DNA of 64,000 nt, from NCBI RefSeq assembly GCF_024703995.1, contig NZ_JAMXQV010000001.1, positions 372,001 through 436,000 on the forward strand. Reading direction: 5' to 3'. The notes under the pieces were generated by a model. That model did no database searches. It saw only the letters and a program-made list of their open reading frames with translations, and was not told where the DNA came from. Source of the stretch: Amycolatopsis iheyensis. Its GTDB lineage: Bacteria > Actinomycetota > Actinomycetes > Mycobacteriales > Pseudonocardiaceae. Positions 25,683-35,634 of this stretch are shown one piece after another (the first letter of the stretch is position 1; each line of letters opens with the position of its first letter). Position numbers and translations under genes: made by a program.

Positions 25683-27944
25683 CTGTTTCGGGGGGAAGTC
25701 CCCGAAGAGCAGGCCCTGCTCACCGCCGGAAGGCTTGCCGAGCCCGGCGGCCATCGCGACGGCGTGGTCCCACTCCGCGTCGACGACGTAGTCCTGGTGC
25801 TTGAGCACGCCCGGCGCCCAGCGGTGCCGCCCGGTCGGGCCGCGCAGCGGGTCCGGGAGCCAGTGGTCGCCGCCGAGGATGAGGACGCCGTTGCGGTCGG
25901 CCTTCGCCTTCAACGGCCCGACGCCGCCTTCGGGCTGGTAGCCGACGCCGAAGAGCTGCCGGTCGGAGACTTCGTGCCGCCAGGTCGTCACGCCGCCGCC
26001 GAAGATGTCGGTGCCGCGGCACAGCGCTCGCCACCGGCCGTCCAGGTCCGCGAAGAGCGTTTCGAGCGCTTCCTGGGGCAGCAACGCCGGGAAAGCACGC
26101 TGGTAGCCCCACTGCAGCGGCGAGCCGGCGGTGAGGACGCCGACGCGTTCCAGGTCCGCTTCCGGCAGCTCGCCGGCGAGCTGGGCGGCGGCCATGACCG
26201 TCAGCAGGCTGCCGAGGTTGTAGCCCGAGAGCACCACGCGCGTCCCCGGCTCGGCGAGGTGCTCGCGGGCCCGCGCGGCCAGCTCCGGGACGACCTTCAG
26301 CGCGTAGCACGGCGGCACGGTCGGGTGCGCCGCCCGCGGCCAGAAGCAGACCAGGTCCGCCAGCGCCCCGAGGTGCCGGCTGCGCTGCGGGGTGCGTGCC
26401 GCCGTGTAGACCACGCGCAGCAGACCCGCGGCCAGCGCGCCGAGCGCGAACACGCCGATCGCGGACAGCGGCTTGAACCAGCCGGGCACGAGCCCGAACC
26501 CGAACCGCAGCACGAGCAGGGCGGCGCCGCCGACGGACATCGCCGAGGCCACCGTCAGGGCCAGGTGGTGCAGGTGCCGCCGTTCCCACGCCGAGCGCGC
26601 CCACGCCGCCGCGGCCTGCGCCTCCTGACGCTCGTCGTGCTCCATCAGCTCGACGATCTCCGGCACGCCGCGGCGCAGCCGGCGCAGCGGGACGGCGACC
26701 GCGAAACCCAGCACGGCGAGCACCGCGGCCAGCGCCAGCCCGGCGCCCCACAGCACGGTGACCAGCACGTAGGTGTCGGGGACCCGGAGCAGCTCCGCGC
26801 CGGAAAGCCGGCGCAACGCCTCGGCCATCCCGGCGCCGAACCCGCCGCCGAGCAGGCCGGCCAGCGCGAGCACCGGGGCGGCCGCCCAGCCGCCCAGCCA
26901 CGGCCGCAGCCGCCGCGGCTTGTGCCGCCAGCCGGGCCGGGCCAGCAGCGCGGCCGGGACGAGGAACAACGCGAACAGCACGGTGATGGCGACCAGGGCC
27001 GCGCCGAGCCCCTCGACGACGCCGTTGGTGCCCGGCAGCGGACCCGGGCCGGGCCGCAGCCGCACCGCGGCGACGACGACCAGCAGCACGGCGAACGCGA
27101 GCACGCCGGGCCGGGCGAACCGGCCGGTGTCGACCCCGATCGCCGCCGCGACGACGGTGGCGAGCACCAGCGCGAGCGTCACGATCCAGGCGACCAGGCC
27201 GAAGACGTCGCCAGGCACCCGGAACGGGCCACCGAGCAGCAGCAACGCGACCGAGACCAGCGCCGCGACGGTGTGCAGGCAGCGCAGCGCCGGGGTTTCC
27301 GGGTCGGTCCGCAGCCGCAGCGGCCCGTCGGTCAGGCCGCCTTCGGCGTGCACCGCCCAGGTCGCCGACGAGATCCGGTGCAGGACGAAGATCACGACCA
27401 GCAGGGGCAGCACGCCGACCGCGATCCGGGCGGGCACCGAGCGCAGGACGTCGGGGACCACCGGCAGGCAGCCCGAGCCGGGCGCGAGGCACTGCGTGGC
27501 GAACAGGTCGAGCGCGATCGCGGCGAGCTGGCCCATCAGCAGCATGGTGAGCAGCAGCGCGCCGACCCGCAGCAGACCGCGGCACACCGCGCCGAGGACG
27601 CGGGGGAGCCGGCGGCCCGGCTCGGCCGGCGGGAGCATCCAGAAGGCGACGTTGGCCAGGGAGAACGGGAACAGCAGCGCCCAGGTGGCCTTCGCGGCGC
27701 CCCCGGACGTCATGCCGTGCCACAGGTAGCCTTCGAGGGTCCGCGGGATCGACCGGCCCAGTGCCGGCAGCACGGGCCCGGGCGCCGGCCGCCGCAAGCG
27801 GTCGGCCGGGCGGATCACGCGACCCAGGCCGTCGCCGGCGACGTCGACGGTGGACACCGCGTCGAGCAGCGTCTCGCCGCTGGTGCCCACGAGGCCGGCG
27901 ACGCGGATTTCGACGACGCGGGTGTCCGGGCCGGGCATGGGCAC
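25680..27944 (-). CDS. polytopic membrane protein with degenerate lipase-like domain
   Basis: 754 residues. A soluble N-terminus of about 70 residues is followed by roughly ten membrane helices (about 85-520) and a C-terminal alpha/beta-hydrolase-like domain. Where lipases have GHSxG, this protein reads SGYNLGS: the nucleophile position is Asn576 (codon 26217-26219), although the following helix, LTAGSPLQWGYQRAF and a later His/Asp-containing stretch are kept. It is probably catalytically dead, perhaps a lipid or envelope sensor. GTG at 27944 has AGGAG eight bases upstream. No further assignment is possible. Confidence 0.75.
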   Translation of the reverse strand: MPMPGPDTRVVEIRVAGLVGTSGETLLDAVSTVDVAGDGLGRVIRPADRLRRPAPGPVLPALGRSIPRTLEGYLWHGMTSGGAAKATWALLFPFSLANVAFWMLPPAEPGRRLPRVLGAVCRGLLRVGALLLTMLLMGQLAAIALDLFATQCLAPGSGCLPVVPDVLRSVPARIAVGVLPLLVVIFVLHRISSATWAVHAEGGLTDGPLRLRTDPETPALRCLHTVAALVSVALLLLGGPFRVPGDVFGLVAWIVTLALVLATVVAAAIGVDTGRFARPGVLAFAVLLVVVAAVRLRPGPGPLPGTNGVVEGLGAALVAITVLFALFLVPAALLARPGWRHKPRRLRPWLGGWAAAPVLALAGLLGGGFGAGMAEALRRLSGAELLRVPDTYVLVTVLWGAGLALAAVLAVLGFAVAVPLRRLRRGVPEIVELMEHDERQEAQAAAAWARSAWERRHLHHLALTVASAMSVGGAALLVLRFGFGLVPGWFKPLSAIGVFALGALAAGLLRVVYTAARTPQRSRHLGALADLVCFWPRAAHPTVPPCYALKVVPELAARAREHLAEPGTRVVLSGYNLGSLLTVMAAAQLAGELPEADLERVGVLTAGSPLQWGYQRAFPALLPQEALETLFADLDGRWRALCRGTDIFGGGVTTWRHEVSDRQLFGVGYQPEGGVGPLKAKADRNGVLILGGDHWLPDPLRGPTGRHRWAPGVLKHQDYVVDAEWDHAVAMAAGLGKPSGGEQGLLFGDFPPKQ

Positions 27945-28030
27945 GGTAAGGGTCTCCTAACCAACCTAGGGGAAGCCGAGCGGACAACGGTAGTGTTCCG
28001 GTGTCGCCGAGTCTTGGAGGAATCGCCACT

Positions 28031-29503
<1,473 letters not shown>

Positions 29504-29526
29504 GATTTCCGCGTTTTAGCAGTTCA

Positions 29527-29563
29527 GGGCCGCCCCGAAAGTGTTCGGGGCGGCCCTTTGTTT
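29527..29563 (+). terminator. rho-independent terminator of ahcY
   Basis: A perfect 13-bp stem (29527-29539 with 29544-29556), four-base loop AGTG and a T-rich tail (TTTGTTTT). Confidence 0.92.
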
Positions 29564-29577
29564 TGCCTTTTGAACAG

Positions 29578-29607
29578 TGATAGCTCAATCGGGTGACGTG
29601 CTATCAT
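29578..29607 (+). promoter_or_regulatory. toxin-antitoxin operator overlapping the -10 box
   Basis: TGATAGC (29578-29584) and GCTATCA (29600-29606) form a perfect 7-bp inverted repeat with a 15-base spacer. The right arm overlaps TATCAT (29602-29607), a good -10 element that ends six bases before the antitoxin GTG, implying leaderless transcription. A ribbon-helix-helix antitoxin binding here would repress its own operon. Confidence 0.65.
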
Positions 29608-29613
29608 CGTGGG

Positions 29614-29901
29614 GTGAAGCAGTTGATCACGAGGATCGACGACGAGCTGCACGCCCGGCTTAAGGCGCGAGCCGAAGCCGAAGGGCGCAGCATGAACGAC
29701 CTGGTCACGGAAGCGTTGAGGGGCGTTGTGGCGAAGACCGAAACTCGAGCGGAGTGGAAGCGGCGGCTGATCGCCGAAGGCAAGGTTGTGCACGTGGAGC
29801 CACCGGCTCACGTGCCGACTCTGGATGAACTCGAAGACCTGTCCCGGGGCTGGGGCACAGCTGTGAGCGAAGCGCTCGACTGGACCCGAGGGGAGTGGTG
29901 A
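29614..29901 (+). CDS. vapB: antitoxin, VapB/HicB-like (ribbon-helix-helix)
   Basis: 95 residues. The N-terminal VKQLITRIDDELHARLKARAE then GRSMNDLVTEALR is an Arc/MetJ ribbon-helix-helix DNA-binding domain; the C-terminal part, ending in Trp/Glu-rich sequence, would wrap around the toxin. GTG at 29614; no SD, but a -10 hexamer sits just upstream. The stop overlaps the PIN toxin start, the normal arrangement of type II toxin-antitoxin pairs. Family assignment is from motif and context. Confidence 0.85.
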   Translation: MKQLITRIDDELHARLKARAEAEGRSMNDLVTEALRGVVAKTETRAEWKRRLIAEGKVVHVEPPAHVPTLDELEDLSRGWGTAVSEALDWTRGEW

Positions 29902-30344
29902 CCGTGCTGTACGTCGACACCAGCGCGCTGGTCACGGCTTACCTGGCGGACGAGCCGGAGCACGACAAGTTCCGCGAGCTTCTCCTTGAAGGGGATTCCC
30001 CGGTGGTGAGCAGCGACTTCACCCGCATCGAGTTCGCCGGTGCCGTGACGGCCGCCAAGCGGACCGGCCGAATTCCCGATCCCGCGGCGATGCTGGCGCA
30101 CTTCGACTACCTCGCCTCCCCGGATGGGGAACTGGTGCTCATTCCGTTCGACCCGAGCCGGGTCATTCCCGCCGCGCGCCGGCTGGTCACCGAGAACTAC
30201 CCGGTGCGCACCTTGGACGCGATCCACATCGCCGTCGCGATGCACTCCACGGCCGAACTCACCGGTGGCGAGCCGGTCACCTTCGTCACCCGGGACGAGC
30301 GGCAGGCCGATGCCGCCAAGGCCAACGGATTCGAGGTGCTGTGA
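29898..30344 (+). CDS. vapC: PIN-domain ribonuclease toxin, VapC family
   Basis: 148 residues. PIN-domain acidic residues are visible: Asp in LYVDTSALV, Glu in RIEFAGAV, Asp in RTLDAIHIAVA and Asp in TFVTRDERQ. VapC toxins cleave specific RNAs, often tRNAs, when the antitoxin is degraded. GTG at 29898 overlaps the antitoxin stop as GTGA; GTG codons at 29895 and 29904 are alternatives, the last being best spaced from GGGGAG. It overlaps the following VOC gene by four bases, so three genes may share one transcript. Confidence 0.88.
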   Translation: MTVLYVDTSALVTAYLADEPEHDKFRELLLEGDSPVVSSDFTRIEFAGAVTAAKRTGRIPDPAAMLAHFDYLASPDGELVLIPFDPSRVIPAARRLVTENYPVRTLDAIHIAVAMHSTAELTGGEPVTFVTRDERQADAAKANGFEVL

Positions 30345-30682
30345 CCGTCGAACTCTTCGCCGGGATCGCCGTCCGCGACTACCCCGCCGCCCTCGCCTGG
30401 TACGAGCGCCTCTTCGGCTCCCCGCCGACGTTCGTCGTGCACGAGACCGAAGCCCTCTGGCAGGTCACGGACCACGGCTCGGTCTACGTCGTGCTTCGGC
30501 CAGAGCGGGCCGGCCTTGCCATGCACACCCTCTTCGTCGACGACCTCGACGAGCGCGTCGCCGGGATTTCCGCGCGCGGCATCGAACCCGCCGACCGCGA
30601 GACCTACGACAACGGCGTCCGCAAGATCATCTACCGCGACCCCGAGGGAAACGAGCTCGGCATCGGCGGCGGACCCGCGTAA
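30341..30682 (+). CDS. VOC/glyoxalase-fold protein
   Basis: 113 residues, a single vicinal-oxygen-chelate domain: LFAGIAVRDYPAALAWYERLFG at the N-terminus and VRKIIYRDPEGNELGIGG at the C-terminus, the latter containing the usual metal-ligand Glu. Members include glyoxalases, dioxygenases and antibiotic-binding proteins; the substrate cannot be told. It overlaps vapC by four bases (GTGA), an unusual attachment of a VOC gene to a toxin-antitoxin operon. Confidence 0.85.
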   Translation: MTVELFAGIAVRDYPAALAWYERLFGSPPTFVVHETEALWQVTDHGSVYVVLRPERAGLAMHTLFVDDLDERVAGISARGIEPADRETYDNGVRKIIYRDPEGNELGIGGGPA

Positions 30683-30765
30683 CCTCGAGCCCGTTCTTGG
30701 CTTCACGAACCTCACGGCCCGGTAGGTAGTCCGGGCGGCCCCGCGAAGGGCTCGTTGTCCCACCT

Positions 30766-30812
30766 GGGAAACCGGTGACGCCAGGCTGATCCGTCACGCC
30801 TGGAGGTTTCCC
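30766..30812 (+). promoter_or_regulatory. structured leader that can hide the yjdF ribosome binding site
   Basis: GGGAAACC (30766-30773) pairs perfectly with GGTTTCCC (30805-30812), ending two bases before the ATG. Inside this helix two mutually exclusive helices are possible: GTGACG/CGTCAC (30775-30780 with 30792-30797) and CCAGGC/GCCTGG (30781-30786 with 30798-30803). The second covers the GG of the GGAGG ribosome site. Alternative pairings of this sort resemble a translational riboswitch; ligand unknown. Confidence 0.45.
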
Positions 30813-30813
30813 G

Positions 30814-31194
30814 ATGAGCGGGGTGTTCACGCTGTACCACAACGGCCAGTTCTGGGTCGGTGTCTACGAAATCCACGAAGACGGCCTGGTCAGGGCCGCG
30901 CGGCACGTCTTCGGCGCGGAGCCGAACAACGCCGAGCTGGCCGCCTTCGCGGCCGGACGCGACTTCGTCCGGCTGGCCGACGAAGCGCGCGAAGCCCCGC
31001 CGGTGCCGGTGGATCGGAAGCGCAGCTATGAAGGCGAGGGCATCGGCACCGCCGCCCAGCGGGCGCTGAAGCACGCCGTCGCCGAGCGGGCCGGCGAAAA
31101 CAAAGCCGCCCGCAAACGCCGTGCCGCCGCCGAGGCGACGCGCCGCCGGGCCCTCGCACGAGCCAAGGCGAAGCGCAAGCACCGCGGCCGATGA
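30814..31194 (+). CDS. yjdF: YjdF family protein (DUF2992)
   Basis: 126 residues. [33 protein letters not shown] is the family core (conserved GQFWVG, FGAEP; residues about 5-38), followed by a helical segment and a very basic C-terminal tail (about 100-126) likely to bind nucleic acid. In Firmicutes yjdF genes are controlled by a riboswitch for azaaromatic compounds; the protein's biochemical role is unknown. GGAGG is seven bases before the ATG and lies in a foldable leader. Convergent with the next gene across a palindrome. Confidence 0.82.
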   Translation: MSGVFTLYHNGQFWVGVYEIHEDGLVRAARHVFGAEPNNAELAAFAAGRDFVRLADEAREAPPVPVDRKRSYEGEGIGTAAQRALKHAVAERAGENKAARKRRAAAEATRRRALARAKAKRKHRGR

Positions 31195-31197
31195 GCC

Positions 31198-31217
31198 GCA
31201 CTTTCACGTGAAAGTGC
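31198..31217. terminator. 20-bp perfect palindrome between convergent genes
   Basis: GCACTTTCACGTGAAAGTGC fills nearly all of the 25-base gap between the stop codons of yjdF and the convergent regulator. It is probably a shared terminator; it could also bind a dimeric protein. Confidence 0.65.
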
Positions 31218-31219
31218 CG

Positions 31220-32218
31220 CTAGTTCCACTCCACCGCGACGCCGGCCAGCCCGGGGCCGGCGTCGTTGAAGAACGCGCTGCTCACGCCGCCCATGTCGCA
31301 CGCCAGCTCCTCCGCCACCACCGGCAGGGCGTCGTCGCGCGCCCGGACCTGGCGCGTGCACCGCGCCGGCAGCGCGTTGCGGTCGAAGCGCAGCTGGACC
31401 AGGTAGCTCGCGCAGCGGTCACGCAGCATCCGGTAGTAGCCCGGGGACGCCGAACCCGAGTCGTCGCGGACCTCGAAGCAGAACACGTGGATGTCGCCCT
31501 CCGCGAGCTTGCGGTCGAACAACAGCTCCGTCGCCATCGTGTCCGCGTCCGGGTTGCGGCGCATCCGGCCCACCCGGCAGCCCTCGTCGGTGATCAGCTC
31601 GACGTCGTCGATGCGGCAGCCCGGGTCGCCGTTGTAGACCGTCAGGTACCGGTCCGGGCCGTGGCGACGGGCGCGCGTCACCAGCCGCGTGCGCAGGCTG
31701 ACCTGGCGGTGTTCGGCGTCGAACGTGATCGTGTCGTGCACCGACAGCAGCTCGAGGTCGGCGTTGTAGTGGTTCGACGACGGGTACGCGCCCAGCTCGG
31801 CCAGCAGGTCCTCGACGATCGACCCCATGTCACCGGAACGCAGGTCGTGGAACGACGCCGCCGGCTGGTGGCCGCGGCGGACCAGACGCGGCCCGATGAG
31901 CACCACGAGGGCGTCGGCGGGCAGCTGGAGGACCGATTCCAGGGCCCGGACCGCCGGCAGCGCCTTGGGCACCTCGGGCTGGCGCAGGCCGCGCTGCCAG
32001 TAACTCAGCGTGGACTGTCCGATTTGGACGCCGCGCAGCGCGAGGTGCGCGCGCAGGCGCGCCAGCGAGAGGCCGCGGTAGGCGATGGCCAGTCTCAGCG
32101 CGTGGTGGAACTCGCCGGTGCGGAGTGCCTCGGTCAGCTCTTTGGGCAGTTCGGCGACCGAGGCCCGGCTCGTGCGGGCGCCATCGATGATCAGTGGGAG
32201 GTTCCCGTCTTGTGCCAC
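31220..32218 (-). CDS. XRE-like helix-turn-helix regulator
   Basis: 332 residues. The N-terminal HTH region reads ARLRAHLALRGVQIGQSTLSYWQRGLRQPEVPKALPAVRALESVL, a Cro/XRE-type motif. The C-terminal 200 residues hold a beta-rich domain (LRTRLVTRARRHGPDRYLTVY, DIHVFCFEVRD) that may sense a ligand or partner; I cannot name it. GTG at 32218 has GAAGGG about eight bases upstream; a GTG at 32263 would add 15 residues. It is divergent from the secreted protease gene, with several repeats in the shared control region, suggesting it regulates both. Confidence 0.72.
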   Translation of the reverse strand: MAQDGNLPLIIDGARTSRASVAELPKELTEALRTGEFHHALRLAIAYRGLSLARLRAHLALRGVQIGQSTLSYWQRGLRQPEVPKALPAVRALESVLQLPADALVVLIGPRLVRRGHQPAASFHDLRSGDMGSIVEDLLAELGAYPSSNHYNADLELLSVHDTITFDAEHRQVSLRTRLVTRARRHGPDRYLTVYNGDPGCRIDDVELITDEGCRVGRMRRNPDADTMATELLFDRKLAEGDIHVFCFEVRDDSGSASPGYYRMLRDRCASYLVQLRFDRNALPARCTRQVRARDDALPVVAEELACDMGGVSSAFFNDAGPGLAGVAVEWN

Positions 32219-32254
32219 CGCTCGTCCCTTCACCCGACCAGTGTGTGCGCTGGG

Positions 32255-32430
32255 CGTGAACACCGCGGAACGTTCACGTTAGCAGCGTAGGGTGTTGGTG
32301 CCGACCCCCGTTCAGGGTGGTTGGCCACGTGATGGTGACTGTTCCGCGTTCCGGCTGTGACCCGGAACGGTCCGTTCAGCCGGATGGCGTTCTTGCTCCT
32401 TGTGACCACGTTGTTCACCGTTGTGACCAC
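32255..32430. promoter_or_regulatory. divergent control region with three repeat signals
   Basis: The 247-base gap 32219-32465 contains a CGTGAAC...GTTCACG inverted repeat (32255-32261, 32272-32278), a CGTTCCGG...CCGGAACG repeat (32347-32354, 32362-32369), and a direct repeat TTGTGACCAC at 32400 and 32421, spaced exactly 21 bases (two helical turns). These are candidate binding sites for the adjacent XRE-like regulator. Confidence 0.5.
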
Positions 32431-32465
32431 CGCTGGTTCGCCCACGTTCGAGCAGGAGGCCGTCC

Positions 32466-33041
32466 GTGCTGGTGAAGTCGAGCCGGGTCCACGCCGTACT
32501 GGCTGTGAGCCTGCTGTTGTGCCTGGTCGCGCCGGTCACCGCCGGAGCCGCGCCCGGAGTGCCGTCGACGTACCACGACCAGATCGTCATGCAGCTCCAG
32601 CAGAAGAACCAATGGTGCTGGGCCGGCTCCGGCGCCACGATCGCGGCCTTCCACGGCGCCGCCGTCAGCCAGACGCGCTTCTGCCAGCTCGCTCGCGGCG
32701 AAACAGGTCAGGACTGCGCGAACCTGCCGGGCACCCTCGCCGGCCCTCAGCGCGCGTTCGCGAAGCTCGGCTTCGGCTCGCCGGGCCGCTACCTCGACCG
32801 GCCCATCTCCTACGCCGACGTCCGGCAGCAGACCGCCGCCAAGCGGCCGGTCGAGACGCGGGTCGGCTACCGCTCGGGTGGCGGCCACGCGCACGTCGTC
32901 TACGGCTACGACAACAGCCGTGACTGGGTCTTCTGGGGTGATCCCGGGCCGGCCAAGCGCTACAACTGGTCCACCTACGGCTACTACGCGCACAACCCGT
33001 CGTTCACCTGGACGCACACGCTCACCGGGATCGCCCGATGA
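32466..33041 (+). CDS. secreted papain-like cysteine protease
   Basis: 191 residues. Signal peptide (1 to about 28), then a papain-like fold: the catalytic Cys is in QKNQWCWAGSGATI (Cys51), the His in GGGHAHVVYGYD (His141 or His143) and the polar residue in WGDPGP (Asp159). Two more Cys (RFCQL, DCANL) could form a disulfide. The pattern fits the papain-like family that includes AvrPphB-type and C39-like enzymes. AGGAGG is six bases before the GTG at 32466. It overlaps the next gene by four bases, so the two products are probably made together. Confidence 0.85.
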   Translation: MLVKSSRVHAVLAVSLLLCLVAPVTAGAAPGVPSTYHDQIVMQLQQKNQWCWAGSGATIAAFHGAAVSQTRFCQLARGETGQDCANLPGTLAGPQRAFAKLGFGSPGRYLDRPISYADVRQQTAAKRPVETRVGYRSGGGHAHVVYGYDNSRDWVFWGDPGPAKRYNWSTYGYYAHNPSFTWTHTLTGIAR

Positions 33042-33793
33042 GCAGGCGAGCGTTGGTCCTCGCCGTGCTGACCGGCGCGGCGCTGCTGATGACGGCCCCG
33101 GTGTCAGGCGCGGCCCAGGCCGCCGGCATCAGCAGCGCCGACGCCGTGGCGGCGCACGCCGCGACCGAAGGCCTCCAGGACACCCTCGTGCGCTTCTTCG
33201 CGCAGGCGCCGGACGCCCGCGGGCCGGTCTCGGTCCGGATCGCGCCGGACGCCTACCCGGTCTACGAGCTCTCGCCGGACTTCGTCGTGGGCAAGCCGGG
33301 CGCGGCGCCGGGCGACTTCGCCTACTTCGCCGTCCCGGCCCAGGCCTCCGACGGCCGGACCGCGACGCTCTGGTCGGTCCGTGGCGACGACGGCGTGTGG
33401 CAGGTCGGCAACATCGCCTCGGGTGACGTCGAGGGCGCGTACGCCCGCAAGCTGCCCCCGGACGCCCAGCTGCTGCACGAACCGCAGGTCGACGCCTGGT
33501 ACGCGGTGCGCGACGGCCGCCTCACGTCGCTGTCGGAGCCGAAGACCGTCACGGTCGCCGACTACCAGCGCACCGTCTCGCAGCGCTACGGGGACAAGCT
33601 CCCGGGTTCGGCCTACGCCCTCGACGGCGAGGCCGGCGGCTACGACGCGACGTCGCAGGTGATGCCCCGCGGCGACGGCGGACCGGCGCCGTCGGGCCAC
33701 GACACCGGCTGGGTGCCGCTGCTGATCCTCGTCGGCGTCCTGGCGATCAGCGGGGCCGGCTACCTGCTGCACCTGAGGCGGATCTCCGCCTGA
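33038..33793 (+). CDS. membrane-anchored exported protein, protease partner
   Basis: 251 residues: a signal peptide (1 to about 29), an extracytoplasmic domain of about 190 residues with no Cys, and a C-terminal membrane helix (about 225-245) with a basic stop. No known family recognised. It is translationally coupled to the secreted papain-like protease (ATGA overlap), so it could be an anchor, substrate, activator or inhibitor of that enzyme. The extracellular region is rich in Tyr/Asp and predicted beta strands. Confidence 0.75.
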   Translation: MSRRALVLAVLTGAALLMTAPVSGAAQAAGISSADAVAAHAATEGLQDTLVRFFAQAPDARGPVSVRIAPDAYPVYELSPDFVVGKPGAAPGDFAYFAVPAQASDGRTATLWSVRGDDGVWQVGNIASGDVEGAYARKLPPDAQLLHEPQVDAWYAVRDGRLTSLSEPKTVTVADYQRTVSQRYGDKLPGSAYALDGEAGGYDATSQVMPRGDGGPAPSGHDTGWVPLLILVGVLAISGAGYLLHLRRISA

Positions 33794-33800
33794 CAGACGA

Positions 33801-33844
33801 ACCGGCGGGCTCGGCGTCGATCCCCTTCCACCGAGCCCGCCGGT
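33801..33844 (+). terminator. strong hairpin terminator
   Basis: A perfect 14-bp stem (33801-33814 with 33831-33844) around a 16-base loop, between the protease-partner gene and tmk. Confidence 0.8.
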
Positions 33845-33870
33845 CCACCACCTCAGTACTGTGACTCCCC

Positions 33871-34515
33871 GTGGGTCGACTGGTGGTCATCGAAGGGCTC
33901 GACGGCGCGGGCAAGCGCACGCTCGCCGACGGGCTGACGGCGGAGCTGAACGCGAAGGGCGCGAGCGTGGCGTCGCTGGCGTTCCCGCGCTACGGCAAGA
34001 GTCTGCACGCCGACCTCGTCAAGGAGGCACTGCACCGCGGGCACGGCGACCTCGCCGACTCGGTGTACGGCATGGCCGTGCTCTACGCGCTCGACCGCAG
34101 CGGTGCCGCCGACGAGATCCGGGCGCTGCGGGATGCGCACGACGTCGTCCTGCTCGACCGCTATGTGGCCTCCAACGCCGCGTACGCGGCCGCGCGCCTG
34201 CGGCAGGACGCCGCCGGCGAAGTCGTGAAGTGGGTGTGGGAGCTGGAGGTCGGCCGGTTCGGCCTGCCTCGCCCGGACGCGCACCTGCTGCTGCGGGTCG
34301 CGCCCGCGGTGGCGGCCGAGCGCGCCGAACGCCGGGCCGCGGCCGAAGCCGACCGCGAGCGCGACGCCTTCGAAACCGACGACGGCCTGCAGCGCCGGTG
34401 CGCGGCCGTCTACGACGAGCTGGCCGCGTCGGGCTGGCTGGCGCCCTGGCACGTCCTGGACGGCGTCGCCGGGGTCGATCTCGAGGCGCTCGCGAAGTCG
34501 CTGCTAACCGCGTAG
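33871..34515 (+). CDS. tmk: thymidylate kinase
   Basis: 214 residues, phosphorylating dTMP to dTDP. The P-loop is [11 protein letters not shown] (residues 8-18), with Arg after the Lys as in the mycobacterial enzyme; [22 protein letters not shown] and [17 protein letters not shown] match the TMP-binding and LID regions of the Rv3247c type. GTG at 33871; TACTGT ends eight bases upstream, so it may be leaderless. Its 3' end overlaps the convergent oxidase gene by 12 bases. In mycobacteria tmk directly precedes mtrA; here about 7 kb of accessory genes intervene. Confidence 0.93.
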   Translation: MGRLVVIEGLDGAGKRTLADGLTAELNAKGASVASLAFPRYGKSLHADLVKEALHRGHGDLADSVYGMAVLYALDRSGAADEIRALRDAHDVVLLDRYVASNAAYAAARLRQDAAGEVVKWVWELEVGRFGLPRPDAHLLLRVAPAVAAERAERRAAAEADRERDAFETDDGLQRRCAAVYDELAASGWLAPWHVLDGVAGVDLEALAKSLLTA

Positions 34516-35634
34516 CCGCGCGGGGTCGAAGCGGTCGATCGGGTGCGCCGTGCGTCCGTCGACCACCAGGTCCGCGAGGATCTCGCCGAGCACCGGGACG
34601 AACTTGAAGCCGTGGCCGGAGAACCCGCACGCGAGCACCACGCGCTCCTCGTCCGGGTGCGGTGCGACGACGAAGCTCTCGTCGGCGGTGTTCGTGTAGA
34701 GACACGTCGCCGCGCGGAGGAACGCGCCGGGCAGCGTCGGGAGGTGCCGTTTGACCACGGAAGCCATCTCGTGGACCTCGTCGGCGGACACCGTCCGGTC
34801 GATGCCGTCGGCGGTGCACGGGCGGCCGCCGGTGTGGAACGCGACCTTCACACCGTCCGCGGCCGCGTTGTGCGCCGGGAAGCCGTAGAACGTGTAGCCG
34901 TCGCCCTCCCACAGGTACACCGGATGCGCCCGGAACGGCTCGACCCCGCCCGACGGCGCGAACCAGTACTGCACCTGCCGCCGCACGGTGAACTCGACGC
35001 CGAAGCCGCGCAGCAGCTCACCGGCCCACGCTCCGGGGCAGAGCACGAGCCGGTCGGCCGTGTAGTAGTCGTGCGACGTCCCGACGCGCACGCCGCCGGC
35101 CATCGTGCTCCAGGTGAACACCTTCTCCTCGTGGTGCAGCTCGGCGCCGCACCGCGCGGCGAGCTGCAGGTGCGCGGCGACGCTGCCCTCGGGGGAAACC
35201 AGCCCGGCGCCGGGCTCGTACAACCCCACCTCGTCGGCCACCGGGGCCGTGGTCGGGAACCGGCGCCGCAGCTCGCCGGCGTCGAGCAGCTCGTGCGGGA
35301 TGTCGAACGCCCGCGCCGAGGCGAGGCTGCCGGTGATCGTCCGCGACCCGGCCGTGCCGACCATGAGCCCACCGCACGGGGTGAACAGCCGGCGTCCGCT
35401 GTCCCGCTCGAGACCGGCCCACAGCTCGTGCGCGCGCAGCAGGAGCGGCACGTACTCGGGGCCTTCGAGGTAGGCCTGGCGGGTGATCCGCGAACCGCCG
35501 TGGCTGGACCCGCGGTTGTGCACCGGCGCGAACTGGTCGAGGCCGAGCACGCGCTGCCCGCGTTGCGCCAGCCGGTACGCCGCCGCGCTGCCCACACCGC
35601 CGAGGCCGAGCACGATCACGTCGTAGTGCGTCAT
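34504..35634 (-). CDS. monomeric sarcosine oxidase / N-methyltryptophan oxidase type flavoenzyme
   Basis: 376 residues. FAD-binding [17 protein letters not shown] (residues 10-26), [13 protein letters not shown] and the C-terminal [17 protein letters not shown], where Cys336 is the covalent flavin attachment site in the MSOX family. These enzymes oxidise N-methyl amino acids, releasing formaldehyde and peroxide. The ATG at 35634 overlaps the stop of the upstream dehydrogenase gene, so they form an operon. It probably handles sarcosine or a related N-methyl amino acid; the substrate is inferred. Confidence 0.9.
   Translation of the reverse strand: MTHYDVIVLGLGGVGSAAAYRLAQRGQRVLGLDQFAPVHNRGSSHGGSRITRQAYLEGPEYVPLLLRAHELWAGLERDSGRRLFTPCGGLMVGTAGSRTITGSLASARAFDIPHELLDAGELRRRFPTTAPVADEVGLYEPGAGLVSPEGSVAAHLQLAARCGAELHHEEKVFTWSTMAGGVRVGTSHDYYTADRLVLCPGAWAGELLRGFGVEFTVRRQVQYWFAPSGGVEPFRAHPVYLWEGDGYTFYGFPAHNAAADGVKVAFHTGGRPCTADGIDRTVSADEVHEMASVVKRHLPTLPGAFLRAATCLYTNTADESFVVAPHPDEERVVLACGFSGHGFKFVPVLGEILADLVVDGRTAHPIDRFDPARLRG

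Noticed and set aside
27945..28030. SAH riboswitch before ahcY
   Set aside because: No recognisable conserved core; leader too short and unstructured.
30775..30803. H-type pseudoknot in the yjdF leader
   Set aside because: The two helices cross with zero-base connecting loops, sterically impossible together; treated as alternatives.
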